Shown here piece after piece: positions 48,354-57,200 of a stretch of DNA of 64,000 bases. A program made the translations under genes and the position numbers. The stretch is from the NCBI GenBank assembly GCA_015075185.1, contig JABTUW010000002.1, positions 744,001 to 808,000 on the forward strand, read 5' to 3'. The notes beneath the pieces were generated by a model that was given only the letters and a program-made list of their open reading frames with translations, was not told the origin of the DNA and did not search any database. The DNA comes from Anaerolineales bacterium (GTDB lineage: Bacteria > Chloroflexota > Anaerolineae > 4572-78 > J111). Every line of letters begins with the position of its first letter. The first letter of the stretch is position 1.

Positions 48354-49805
48354 ATGTCTGACCTGTCAATTCATCCGGTATATTTAAGCGCCAGAGCAGC
48401 CATTGTTGCTCCAGAAAGAGCGGTGCCGGTAACAATCTACTCGGCCCAGAAGTGGTTACCTCGACTTGGTCCTGAGCGCTGGTGTTTAGTTATCTTGCTG
48501 CGTGGTTTATGTGTTGATGCGCCTCGGCGCAGCGACGGCACCAAGCGAATCACGTGTAGCTGGCGCGACCTGGCTGAAATGCTCGATGTCCACGAAGAGA
48601 CTGTAGCAAGTTGGCTGAAGCATCAACCTATCCCCAACGATAAACCCTGGCGAGGCATCATCCCCAGCGATGAGAAAGCCAGGTATTTGTCCCTCTTTAT
48701 CCCTCGGCTGCGTTACGCCTATGAAACTTATAACGGTAAAACTCGGCGGGTTGGGTTTTTATTAGAGATTCTCATGGAAGACCCGGTGGTGCCCGAAGAT
48801 GAAGCGCGCCTGCAACAGCAGGTCGAGCTGCTACGGATGCAGCAGGGCGAGTTGAGCCTGGAAACCTATCGTTTACCTGAAAACGTAAAGGGAGATAAAT
48901 TCGGTTTACCTCAAATATCTGAAGACCCGCGTGAACCGCAAAAAGCCGATTTACGTTATGTAAACATAGAAAATGCAGAATTACTCCATTTGGCAAACTC
49001 GAAAGAAGTAGGTTTACCGGAGTCTCTGGTAAATCGAGATAAATCCGATTTACTGACCAGTGTGAAACAAAAGAATCCAGTTTCAGATAGTTATGTAAAT
49101 CTGTCCTTTTCAGGTTTACCAGAGAGTAAATCGGTAGAATCCGGTAAGAACGTTAACGAACTTGACATATTAATTAAACAAATCAAACAAATTAATCCAA
49201 ATAAAAACTCGAAACGAAATGCTTTTGAACCTATTATTCGTCAGACTGAAATTCTACTAGAAGATCATCACTCAGAGGCGATGTTTTATAAGGTTTTAAA
49301 TGCCTTGTACCCCAACCGGCTAGATCTTTACGTAGCTGCGGTTCAAGTTGCTTTGGATGCCGCAGAGATTGATCCCGAAATCAATCAGGGAGCTGTTTTT
49401 GTACGTGCTGTGCGCGATTTCGCCAATGAGGCTGGCGTGGAACTGGGCTTGAAGCAAACTTCAGTACGGGAAGCAGGAGATCAAGAAGATCATCCTCTGG
49501 GAACCCAGGTTCCCAAAACAGAGACATCGTTTCCTCCCCTAGCTCCGCCCTCAGTAGACGAAGCGATCTGGGCTGAAACTCAGTCAGTACTGCGCCCTCA
49601 AATGACGCGAGCTACCTATGATACTATTATTCAAGGAACAATGCTTTTGGGGCGCAAGAATGGAAATTATGTGGTAGGAGTACAAACAGAGATGGCCAAA
49701 GAATGGCTGGAGAATCGCTTGCGAGATATTGTCCGCCGGGCGCTATCCAGTGTTATTGGCGTGACTGTAAATGTTGAATTTAGATTGATAGATGGCAATA
49801 AATAG
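48354..49805 (+). CDS. Replication-initiator-like protein with C-terminal DnaA_N-type domain
   Basis: 483 residues. Residues about 20-140 form a helix-turn-helix-like region (RITCSWRDLAEMLDVHEETV, ASWLKHQPIP), comparable to plasmid Rep winged helices. Residues 150-300 are low-complexity and polar (many Ser, Asn, Lys). The last 85 residues (IWAETQSVLRPQMTRATYDT, GNYVVGVQTEMAKEWLENRL, RRALSSVIGVTVNVEFRLI) match the DnaA N-terminal domain that recruits helicase. That order, DNA-binding first and DnaA_N last, is the reverse of DnaA. With ParA and ParB downstream it suggests a plasmid or integrated replicon. The TGGGAAC palindrome at 49498-49515 codes for GTQVP. Confidence 0.78.
   Translation: MSDLSIHPVYLSARAAIVAPERAVPVTIYSAQKWLPRLGPERWCLVILLRGLCVDAPRRSDGTKRITCSWRDLAEMLDVHEETVASWLKHQPIPNDKPWRGIIPSDEKARYLSLFIPRLRYAYETYNGKTRRVGFLLEILMEDPVVPEDEARLQQQVELLRMQQGELSLETYRLPENVKGDKFGLPQISEDPREPQKADLRYVNIENAELLHLANSKEVGLPESLVNRDKSDLLTSVKQKNPVSDSYVNLSFSGLPESKSVESGKNVNELDILIKQIKQINPNKNSKRNAFEPIIRQTEILLEDHHSEAMFYKVLNALYPNRLDLYVAAVQVALDAAEIDPEINQGAVFVRAVRDFANEAGVELGLKQTSVREAGDQEDHPLGTQVPKTETSFPPLAPPSVDEAIWAETQSVLRPQMTRATYDTIIQGTMLLGRKNGNYVVGVQTEMAKEWLENRLRDIVRRALSSVIGVTVNVEFRLIDGNK
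49498..49515. repeat. TGGGAAC-N4-GTTCCCA palindrome in the initiator gene
   Basis: tgggaac-ccag-gttccca, in frame as L-G-T-Q-V-P. One of five copies in the window (18951, 49498, 51350, 52312, 58135). Confidence 0.8.
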
Positions 49806-49813
49806 TTTATAAT
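49785..49813 (+). promoter_or_regulatory. Promoter of parA
   Basis: TTGATA (49785-49790), exactly 17 nt, TATAAT (49808-49813). The -35 box lies in the last codons of the initiator gene; parA starts at 49854. Confidence 0.7.
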
Positions 49814-49853
49814 ACTCCGGTATCTTTCAACACATTCAAATCAGGAATTTATT

Positions 49854-50678
49854 ATGGTTGTTGTAGCGTTGGCGAATTTGAAGGGTGGCTCAGCCAAAAG
49901 CACAACCGCCTTTAATCTGGCGGGGGTTTTGAGTGAAGCTGGCTTCCGGGTATTATGCATTGACATCGATCCTCAGAAAACGCTGGGGGAAGCTTTTTTT
50001 GGAGTTTACGCCGCTCAATCTACCTTGTCGTCAGTATTGATCGAGGATGGGTTGATAGGGACAGCGGTTCAGCCCACAAATTTTGCCAATGTACATATTA
50101 TTCCGGCTGATGATGGCTTAAAAGCGATCAAAAGTGGTCAAACACAAATTGAAGGAGGGGAACTGCGTTTACGAAGCTGCTTGACGCGAATTAAGGCCAA
50201 TGTAGACCGGCATAATAATGTCAATCAGGTGGATTGGGTTTTGATTGATTGCCCTCCCAGCCTGGATAGGTTGACCATGAATGCCCTGGCCGCTAGTGAT
50301 TATGTGCTCATACCGGTAGACCCCGGTGCGGGTGGTCGGGGTGCTCTGGGAGATACAATCGAATATGTTTATTCAGCCCAGAAGTGGTATAACCCAACGC
50401 TGAAAATATTGGGTTTGTTGATTAACAATACCGATCCACGCACGGTTTACGATCAGACCACTCAAGAACTTGTCCGGGAAACTTACGGGGAGTTAGTTTT
50501 TAAAACCATTGTTACTGCTTCAGTCCGAGTTCGCGAATCGTCTGAAGCCCAGGTGCCCCTGGTTTTTTGCGAAGGCGCAGAATTTGTGCGATATGCTAAC
50601 ATGTACCGTTCGTTGAGAAGTGAGGTACTTCAACGGGCCGGGTGGCAAAGGGGGGTGAATGGCCAAGAGAAAAGTTAG
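49854..50678 (+). CDS. parA: ParA-type partition ATPase
   Basis: 274 residues. Deviant Walker A KGGSAKSTT (Ala where Gly is usual, Lys kept), IDIDPQKTLGEAFFG (A' motif), Walker B WVLIDCPPSLDRLTMNALAA and IPVDPGAGGRGALGDTIEY. It lacks an N-terminal HTH, so it is the small ParA (type Ib or chromosomal Soj-like) form. The ATPase forms a DNA-bound gradient that moves ParB-loaded DNA. It overlaps parB by 20 bases, so the two are coupled. Start has AGGAATT upstream, a weak site. Confidence 0.92.
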   Translation: MVVVALANLKGGSAKSTTAFNLAGVLSEAGFRVLCIDIDPQKTLGEAFFGVYAAQSTLSSVLIEDGLIGTAVQPTNFANVHIIPADDGLKAIKSGQTQIEGGELRLRSCLTRIKANVDRHNNVNQVDWVLIDCPPSLDRLTMNALAASDYVLIPVDPGAGGRGALGDTIEYVYSAQKWYNPTLKILGLLINNTDPRTVYDQTTQELVRETYGELVFKTIVTASVRVRESSEAQVPLVFCEGAEFVRYANMYRSLRSEVLQRAGWQRGVNGQEKS

Positions 50679-52308
50679 TATTCAGCGCAATTTGGGCACA
50701 AGAGGAGCAGTTGTCGAGCAGATGGCTGAAGGCAGCGTAATAGATAAACTAGCTGGCAGTATGTCGAACGTAGATATTGGCTTTCGACCGACTGAGCAGA
50801 GGGTGTACGAAATAAACCTTGACCGAATCACCCCTGATCCGGCTCAACCCCGTCATCTGCTTCCGACCGATTTAAGAACAGCCGTCCACGAAAAAAGTAT
50901 CTCTCCGGCCGAAGCTATGCGGGAATTGGTTTTGCGAGCAGAACAAGGCGATACCGTTGCTCTGTTAATCTTGGGTGGGCGGCAAAAGGGGCCGGTTGAA
51001 GAGGATGATGAGATAGTCGAGGATACGGGACTGCTGGCTTTAGCTCGATCAATTCGGGAGGTTGGACTGCGTCAGCCGCTCAATGTCTATCGCATTGACG
51101 ACCCAGAACAGCCCGATCGAACGGCCTACCGGCTCGGTGAGGGTGAGCGGCGTTTCTGGGCGCATCATCTCCTGGTACAGCAAGGATACGAGGAGTTCCA
51201 TAGTGTCAGATGTATTGTCGAGACTTTACCTGAAGATGAAGAAGTCATTCACCAACGGCAAGAAGCTGAAAACGCGGCTCGAGTAGACCTACCGGCCTTG
51301 GCTCGAGCTCGTTCGATGCAGCGAATCAAAGAGCGGTTGAACTTAGAAATGGGAACCCGGGTTCCCGGCGAAAACACGATTAAACTGCCCAGCCAGCGGG
51401 AGTTGCAAGTTGCTATTGGTCAACGGGTAAAGAGCTTCACCGGGCGGGCAATTGGTGACCGCATGGTTCGTAATTATCTTGCGCTCTTAAATCTGTCACC
51501 CGAAGCGCAAGATCTGGTTGAGGCTGCCCAATTAACCGAAAAACAGTTGCGCCCGGTATTGAGGTTACCCACCGATGCCGAACAATTGACAATGATTCAA
51601 AGAATTGTGGAAGAAAAATGGAGTGGAAGCAAAGTCTTGCAGCAGGTGCTGGCTCCACCTGCGCCAAAGTCATCGTTGCGAGAAGTATCGCAAACCACCG
51701 TTGAGCAACGCTTTGAAAAACGAGTTCTTGATGCAGCAAAGACCATCCACTCCCTCTTATCCCTGCCCCCAGAAAACTATGAGGAAGCTGTCACAACTCT
51801 GGCCCTTAGAGCCAAAGATTCAAAGACGCGCCAAGCTTTACAGGCCCTTCGTCAAGCATTAGAGGAAATCTTGCTGAAAGTTGAAGACTTAACCGAGGCG
51901 AGCGTTGTGGAGGTGCCTTTGCTTGCGGTTATTCCCCCCCTTGATGGCTTGAAGCGTCACCTGCCTCTTGAAAAATTCCAAATTTTTGAAAGCGAGGTCC
52001 TGACGGGCAGCCAAATTCTTGAGCAGCTCACGGCTTGGCGACAGAGCGATAGTATCCTGGCGAGTCGCCTGGAGCCATTTTTTAACCAGATCGAGCTTGA
52101 TGCTGAGGCTCTACGCGCCGGTGAGCCGACGCCTCTCCCCAGACTCAGTGGAGAAAAGAAGCCGAACTATGGAGATTTGGCTGTTTACAAAGTAGAGTCA
52201 GGCGTTTCAATCTACTGGGCGCACGAGCTTTTAGTAAAGCGGGGAGAAAGCCAGTTCAAGTTGATGAGAGCTGAGATTGTCAGTATAAATATTGTGGATG
52301 ATAACTAA
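50659..52308 (+). CDS. parB: Large ParB-type partition protein
   Basis: 549 residues, about twice the usual ParB. An N-terminal ParB/Srx domain spans about 50-190 (INLDRITPDPAQPRHL, LLALARSIREVGLRQPLNVY, YRLGEGERRFWAHHLL with the CTP-binding GERR box). It contains an insert of about 60 residues after QPRHLL. The central DNA-binding part includes LPSQRELQVAIGQRVKSFTG and RMVRNYLALLNLSPEAQDLV, the HTH. The C-terminal 200 residues are helical and unassigned, ending with a WAHELLVKRGESQFKLM-like strand. The 51350-51367 palindrome is translated as MGTRVPG. A perfect palindromic terminator follows immediately. Confidence 0.85.
   Translation: MAKRKVSIQRNLGTRGAVVEQMAEGSVIDKLAGSMSNVDIGFRPTEQRVYEINLDRITPDPAQPRHLLPTDLRTAVHEKSISPAEAMRELVLRAEQGDTVALLILGGRQKGPVEEDDEIVEDTGLLALARSIREVGLRQPLNVYRIDDPEQPDRTAYRLGEGERRFWAHHLLVQQGYEEFHSVRCIVETLPEDEEVIHQRQEAENAARVDLPALARARSMQRIKERLNLEMGTRVPGENTIKLPSQRELQVAIGQRVKSFTGRAIGDRMVRNYLALLNLSPEAQDLVEAAQLTEKQLRPVLRLPTDAEQLTMIQRIVEEKWSGSKVLQQVLAPPAPKSSLREVSQTTVEQRFEKRVLDAAKTIHSLLSLPPENYEEAVTTLALRAKDSKTRQALQALRQALEEILLKVEDLTEASVVEVPLLAVIPPLDGLKRHLPLEKFQIFESEVLTGSQILEQLTAWRQSDSILASRLEPFFNQIELDAEALRAGEPTPLPRLSGEKKPNYGDLAVYKVESGVSIYWAHELLVKRGESQFKLMRAEIVSINIVDDN
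51350..51367. repeat. TGGGAAC-N4-GTTCCCG palindrome in parB
   Basis: tgggaac-ccgg-gttcccg, in frame as M-G-T-R-V-P-G. Same frame choice as in the initiator gene. Confidence 0.8.
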
Positions 52309-52337
52309 AAGTGGGAACCCGGGTTCCCACTTTTTTT
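52307..52337 (+). terminator. Perfect 28-bp palindromic terminator of parB
   Basis: aaaagtgggaaccc (52307-52320) and gggttcccactttt (52321-52334) are perfect complements, followed by T to 52337. Its core is the TGGGAACCCGGGTTCCCA palindrome. It overlaps the stop codon (52306-52308). Symmetric, so it can also stop minus-strand transcripts. Confidence 0.9.
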
Positions 52338-52372
52338 GTCGCTTTATTGCCCCAACTAATGACTTTTCCCAG

Positions 52373-52930
52373 TCAACGAATGACCCCCCGTACGATCACT
52401 TCTCCCTCTCGCCATTCGGCTGAAGTGAAGCGAACAGGAAGTAGATCAGCCCGCCGCAACTGAATTTGAATTTCATGTTCAATTGCCTCACGAATTGGTC
52501 CAGGAACGGGCAAACTCAATTCCAAAATTTCGATCCTGGGCAGACCCTCTACTAGCGTGATGCGCGCTTTGCCACCGACATGCACGCGCAAGCCCGCAAT
52601 AGCCGCATCCCCTTCTCCGGCAGCGTAGTTAGAGGTAATAGTAACTTTTGGGTGCTCAAAGGGTATCTGTGGGTAGCGCTGGAGGTACCAGGTAATTGTC
52701 TGTTCCGCCTCTAGCTCGGTCAAAGTGACTTCCCAGGTCTCGCCGGAATGATCTCCAGAACGAATATAATCCAGTAAAGTCACAATTTCTGGATCTTGTA
52801 TTGGATCAACAACATAAGGTGCCGGGGCAGCCAGAAGTAAATCTGTCCAGGCTAAAAGGTTAGCCCCAATCAAAACGGCCGCTATCCAGAAATTCATACG
52901 CTTTAAGTAACTGAGCTTGGGTAAGTTCAT
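52373..52930 (-). CDS. Membrane-anchored exported protein
   Basis: 185 residues. One N-terminal membrane segment (about 13-34, WIAAVLIGANLLAWTDLLLA) acts as anchor or signal. The exported part shows regular strands: ITWYLQRYPQIPFEHPKVTI, GLRVHVGGKARITLVEG, LPVRFTSAEWREGEVIVRGV. The arrangement is like a lipid- or membrane-binding domain (LmeA/DUF2993-type) but that is a weak guess. The gene starts 7 bases after the PrsW-type gene's stop, same strand, so the two are likely one operon. Confidence 0.6.
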   Translation of the reverse strand: MNLPKLSYLKRMNFWIAAVLIGANLLAWTDLLLAAPAPYVVDPIQDPEIVTLLDYIRSGDHSGETWEVTLTELEAEQTITWYLQRYPQIPFEHPKVTITSNYAAGEGDAAIAGLRVHVGGKARITLVEGLPRIEILELSLPVPGPIREAIEHEIQIQLRRADLLPVRFTSAEWREGEVIVRGVIR

Positions 52931-52937
52931 TTTTCCG

Positions 52938-54233
52938 TCATCGCATTAAAAGCTGTAATCCGGCGATCCCGGCCGGCACAATTGCCACCAGGCAAGTCAA
53001 AGCCCAAATTGCTATACTTCTATCGGAGAGTGTAAAATCGGCTGTAAACTGCCGCCGATCTCGCCCCTCGGCCATTTCCATATTTCCAACTACAGAGCTC
53101 CCAAGCCACAAAGCTACCAAACCCAAAATTATGAGTAAGGCCAACGTCGTTCCCGCTGCTGACAACCCCAGTACGTCAATCTCTGGTGGAAGCTCACCAA
53201 AGAATTGCGCTCCCGCCAGGGTAATGACTAACAATGAACCTCCATTCCAGAGGGCGTGCATACCCGCTGCGATGCCAAAACAAGCTAACCAATTGCGCCC
53301 TGCTCTTGGCTTGCCTAGCAAAATATCATGCCAACCCAGCGCAACCAGGCCCGAACCCAGCGGATGAACAGCCCCACCCAACGCCCGTACCACCAAAATT
53401 CCAGCCCAGAAGTGAAAGCCAAAACCTGCATAGAGGACATTTTCCACAGCAGCAAAGCCTGCGCCGGCCATTGCCCCCACTAGAAAAGCATCTTGCCGGG
53501 AAAGACGACGAATAACTGCTAACGTGGCGAGCGGCTTAGCCAATTCCTCGGCTACAGGAGCAATGATTGCCACCTGAATCAGGACATAAATAAAACCAGG
53601 ACTTGTAAGAGCAGCCGCAATGTTTTCTCCGGCCAAAGCCTTGAATAGCTCCTCGACACTTTTTGTTGCTACTTCGGCCAGATTAAAAACCAAGATTAGA
53701 ACAATTGCCGGGAACACTATTTCCAGCACAAGGGCAGCCAGGACCCCCAAGGTTGCTCCGCCGGCAAAAGCTGCAGAAGCTTGTCGCCAGGTCAAACCCT
53801 TGGCACAGTGGCGAGTAAACCAAGAAACAGCCAGCAGAGGAGGCAGTGTAGCCGCAGCCAGCAAGATGGGCGGAAACAGCAATCCGGAGACTAAATTACT
53901 GTTGGATATAAACAGACCTGCTGCTACTAAAAGTCCAAAAATACCGGCGATCACCCAAACTGGCGGCAATCTAAGAATTTTTGACTTTTTCTTCTGCAAT
54001 GATTGGATACTATGCCAGAATACAACTCCACCAGCTCCCAGGGTAACTGCCATGAGCATAAAGGTAATCAAACCGGCACTGATCGCATTTTGATCACCCT
54101 CTATAACGAGTATAAAAGTAACGCAGAAAAAACCGAAAGCAAAGGGTAAGCTGGATAGTAACAATAATAACCCGGCAAGAGCGCTGGCTCGTTTTAACCA
54201 GGTGGGTATCGATTCTGCCATAAGATTAAACAA
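52938..54233 (-). CDS. PrsW-type intramembrane metalloprotease
   Basis: 431 residues with about ten hydrophobic segments. The active-site pattern of the PrsW/CPBP clan is present: AEELAKPLATLAV (EExxK), FAAVENVLYAGFGFHFWAG (conserved Glu), GAVHPLGSGLVALGWHDI (His) and AAGMHALWNGGSLL (His-Asn). PrsW proteins cleave anti-sigma factors or modify exported proteins. It sits between a membrane-anchored protein and the very large zinc-ribbon protein, 4 bases after the latter, on the minus strand. The three look like one transcriptional unit. Confidence 0.87.
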   Translation of the reverse strand: MFNLMAESIPTWLKRASALAGLLLLLSSLPFAFGFFCVTFILVIEGDQNAISAGLITFMLMAVTLGAGGVVFWHSIQSLQKKKSKILRLPPVWVIAGIFGLLVAAGLFISNSNLVSGLLFPPILLAAATLPPLLAVSWFTRHCAKGLTWRQASAAFAGGATLGVLAALVLEIVFPAIVLILVFNLAEVATKSVEELFKALAGENIAAALTSPGFIYVLIQVAIIAPVAEELAKPLATLAVIRRLSRQDAFLVGAMAGAGFAAVENVLYAGFGFHFWAGILVVRALGGAVHPLGSGLVALGWHDILLGKPRAGRNWLACFGIAAGMHALWNGGSLLVITLAGAQFFGELPPEIDVLGLSAAGTTLALLIILGLVALWLGSSVVGNMEMAEGRDRRQFTADFTLSDRSIAIWALTCLVAIVPAGIAGLQLLMR

Positions 54234-54237
54234 CCTA

Positions 54238-57200
54238 CTACTCCCAACTATCTAACACTTCTTGCCATGCTTTGATATTATCAAGCTTGCGCTCGACTAT
54301 AACTGCAACAACAACCAATATCAAACCGATAAGCCCAAACACAATCCATTGGTTAATAGAGCGCAATGAGTTGACCAATTGTCCTATTGTTGCCAGAATG
54401 ACTGCCACCATACCGGCGTAGAAAAAGCGGCGTAAGCGGCGCGCGCTGCCCCACCAAAAAGCTGAAAACCCCTCCGTGCCTAACAGCAGGGCGTAACCCC
54501 AACCGAATAACAGTGTTTGCCAAAACAAAGAGCCTAACATCAGGAGCATTGCGGCGTAGTCGAGCCACCGGGCTAGAACCTTATTGCCCCGTCGCCATTC
54601 CATGTAAGCGATGGTTAGTAAATAAAGACCGGCAGGAATTGCATACCACTGGACATTCTCCCATTCTTGCACGTAAAACGTGTGCAGCATCCATGCTGCT
54701 AACAACATTCCCAGAGCCACATACCCTAATCGCACCCGCCGGTAAGTAAATGTAGCGGCGACATAGAGTAATCCCAGCAAAGCTAGAACTCTAACCACCA
54801 TTTGCACCGTCGCCAGCTCGACTACTTCTCGAAAGGGTAAACCAAAAATTGCCCTTACCGTCCAGCCTGCTAAATCAAAGCCCAACCAGGCGGTTAAACT
54901 GAGAATAATCCAGGAAAAACCTAAGCTGAATCTTTGTAGAGGAACAGCCCAAACTCTGAGCCAGGGACGCAGAGTCCAGGTTCTCAGTGCGCTTTGATAT
55001 GTCCAATTCAAACTGTACCCTATCAAACCATATGCTAACGCTAATCCTGCCAGGGCCACGGGCAAACCCTCAATTGGGCCACCTAACGCAGATAACCATT
55101 GAACTAAAGCCAAAGTCCCGAAAGTGGCGCTAACATAAGGAAGCCAAGCGGACAGCCAAACTGAGGCCAAAACTACAAAAATAAGCGCGTGAGTTAAAGT
55201 GACAATTGCGCCAACGGATGCTTCGCCTAGACTAAATAGTTGTACAAATATTATGTCAAATAACATTATTATGTAAAGTGGTCGTGACCACCCCTGCCAG
55301 ATCAGGTTGGAACTAAGCGGTGATCCTTCATTCCGCCATCGCTCAATAAATAGGGCAACTACAGTTGTAATCAGGGTAACTGGTAAGAATCTGTAGCAGG
55401 CCCAGGCCGGGTACTGCCACCATCCTAATTCCTGCAAATAATAAACAACCGCAAAATGTCCGGCCAGAGTTAAAGCCAACAGCCAGAACCGCAAGCGAAA
55501 GCGATAAATTGCCCAGCCGAACACTGGCATCAAGAGCAAGAAATTCAGAGCCGACAATCCCGCCCTAAATTCCGTAAAGAATGGGCTAGCTACGGCCAGG
55601 CCGAAGCCCAGCACATAAAGCGGCAGTCCCCACCACTCCAGAAAGCGGCTGGCCAAGGCTACAGGCCAGCTTGCCGGATCGCTCCATGGAAAATCTCTCC
55701 GGTTGCCGAAGTAGCGGTCCAGAATCCAACCCAACGCCAGTGCAGCTACCGCACCGGGAATAAGGGCAAGTCCATAATACTCCGGCGCTAAAGACGACTC
55801 TTGCAGGCAAATTGAATAAGGGACAATCATGAGCGCGCTGGCCGGAGTCAGCAGCAGGGGTTGCCGCAGCCAAAACGCGCTTATCGCGTAAAGTAACGAC
55901 GCCCCCCCATAGCCCCACAATGCTCCGGTCTGATCCTGGCTGGATGGCGGCAGACCCAAGGCAATCAAGGCAAAGCCAATTGCCAGTGGTGCAGCGCCAT
56001 ACCCGGCGAGATGGACGCGACGTAGCGCCCAGGCGAGCGCCAGGTAAATCGAGGCTAGACCGATTAACCACCAGCCCTGCCGACTGCCCGCCACGCCGGC
56101 TTCGTGCAAGGCCAAAACAAGCGAGACAGGCACTATTGCTGCTGCTGCATAAACCCAGAGAGGACTCTTGAACAGCCACGCCGAAATCACCAGCAACAGA
56201 GCGTCAAATAAGAGAGCCAGCGCCAGCAGTGGCGTGTCATGAGCGACAAGCATGGTGCCGACGATCATGGAGCCGTAGCCCATTAAATACGCGGCTAGAG
56301 CATAGCTTTGGGTTACTTCCGGTTTCGGTGCAATTCGTTTCAGCCACTGCCCGGCGATCAAGCCCAATGGGCCGAAAACCAGCAGCATTAGTCCGTAATG
56401 TTCGTGACGCGCTGCCGGCAGCAGCCAGGCTAAGAGGTAGACACTCCATATAGGCAGCAGCACGAAAGCTGGATAAAGGAACTTGCTTTTCCCCAAAGCT
56501 GAAAAAGAGTCCCCTGGATGTTTTAGTAACCAGCGATAATCTAAAATTGCCGCCAGGCTGTACCAGCCGATAGCCAGGCCAAACGTAAAACGACTTGTGT
56601 CAACGTTAGCGATGCCCCACAGCAGCGAAAATGGTAGAAGGACATGGGCTATCGATTTCAAGGGCAAAATGTACTTGGCAGGGATCAAGCGGTGCAGCGC
56701 CAAACTAGTCAAGAAAAGCAACCAGGCTAAAACGGTCCAACTCAGGGCAAACCCTGGCCCGGTCGGCCGGTAGGGGGTGAACCATCCCAGGTTTGTCAGG
56801 ATGGTCCAGGGAGCAAAGACCAGCAAAGCCGCCAACCACAGAAAGCGTGTCTGCCGGAACAATCGCGCTGACAGGGCATACAGGCCGATAACGATTAACA
56901 AGCCAGTAACAGCCCAGACCTGCTGGATGCGGCCTCCTCCCAGCAGCCATAAATTGCGGATCAGCGCCAGTCCAATTGCCCCGGCGGAGACAGTCCAACC
57001 GGCTGTTAGGAGCGGCCGCTGAAAGAGCCGCCACATTAATCGGAAAAAAGCCAGTTGACGATCATTTGATTTGGAGCGTCCATACAACCAGGTCCCACGC
57101 AAGCCGCGCTCGGCCAGCACCAAGACCAGGGCCATTAGAGCTACCCAGGCCGCCGACGAACCCCGTCCCCGGCTATAGGTGATCACCATAAAACCGCCCG

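Noticed and set aside
49854..52308. A canonical parS site (TGTTTCACGTGAAACA-type) beside parAB
   Set aside because: I found no such sequence; the TGGGAAC palindromes are the only repeated candidates and are reported separately.
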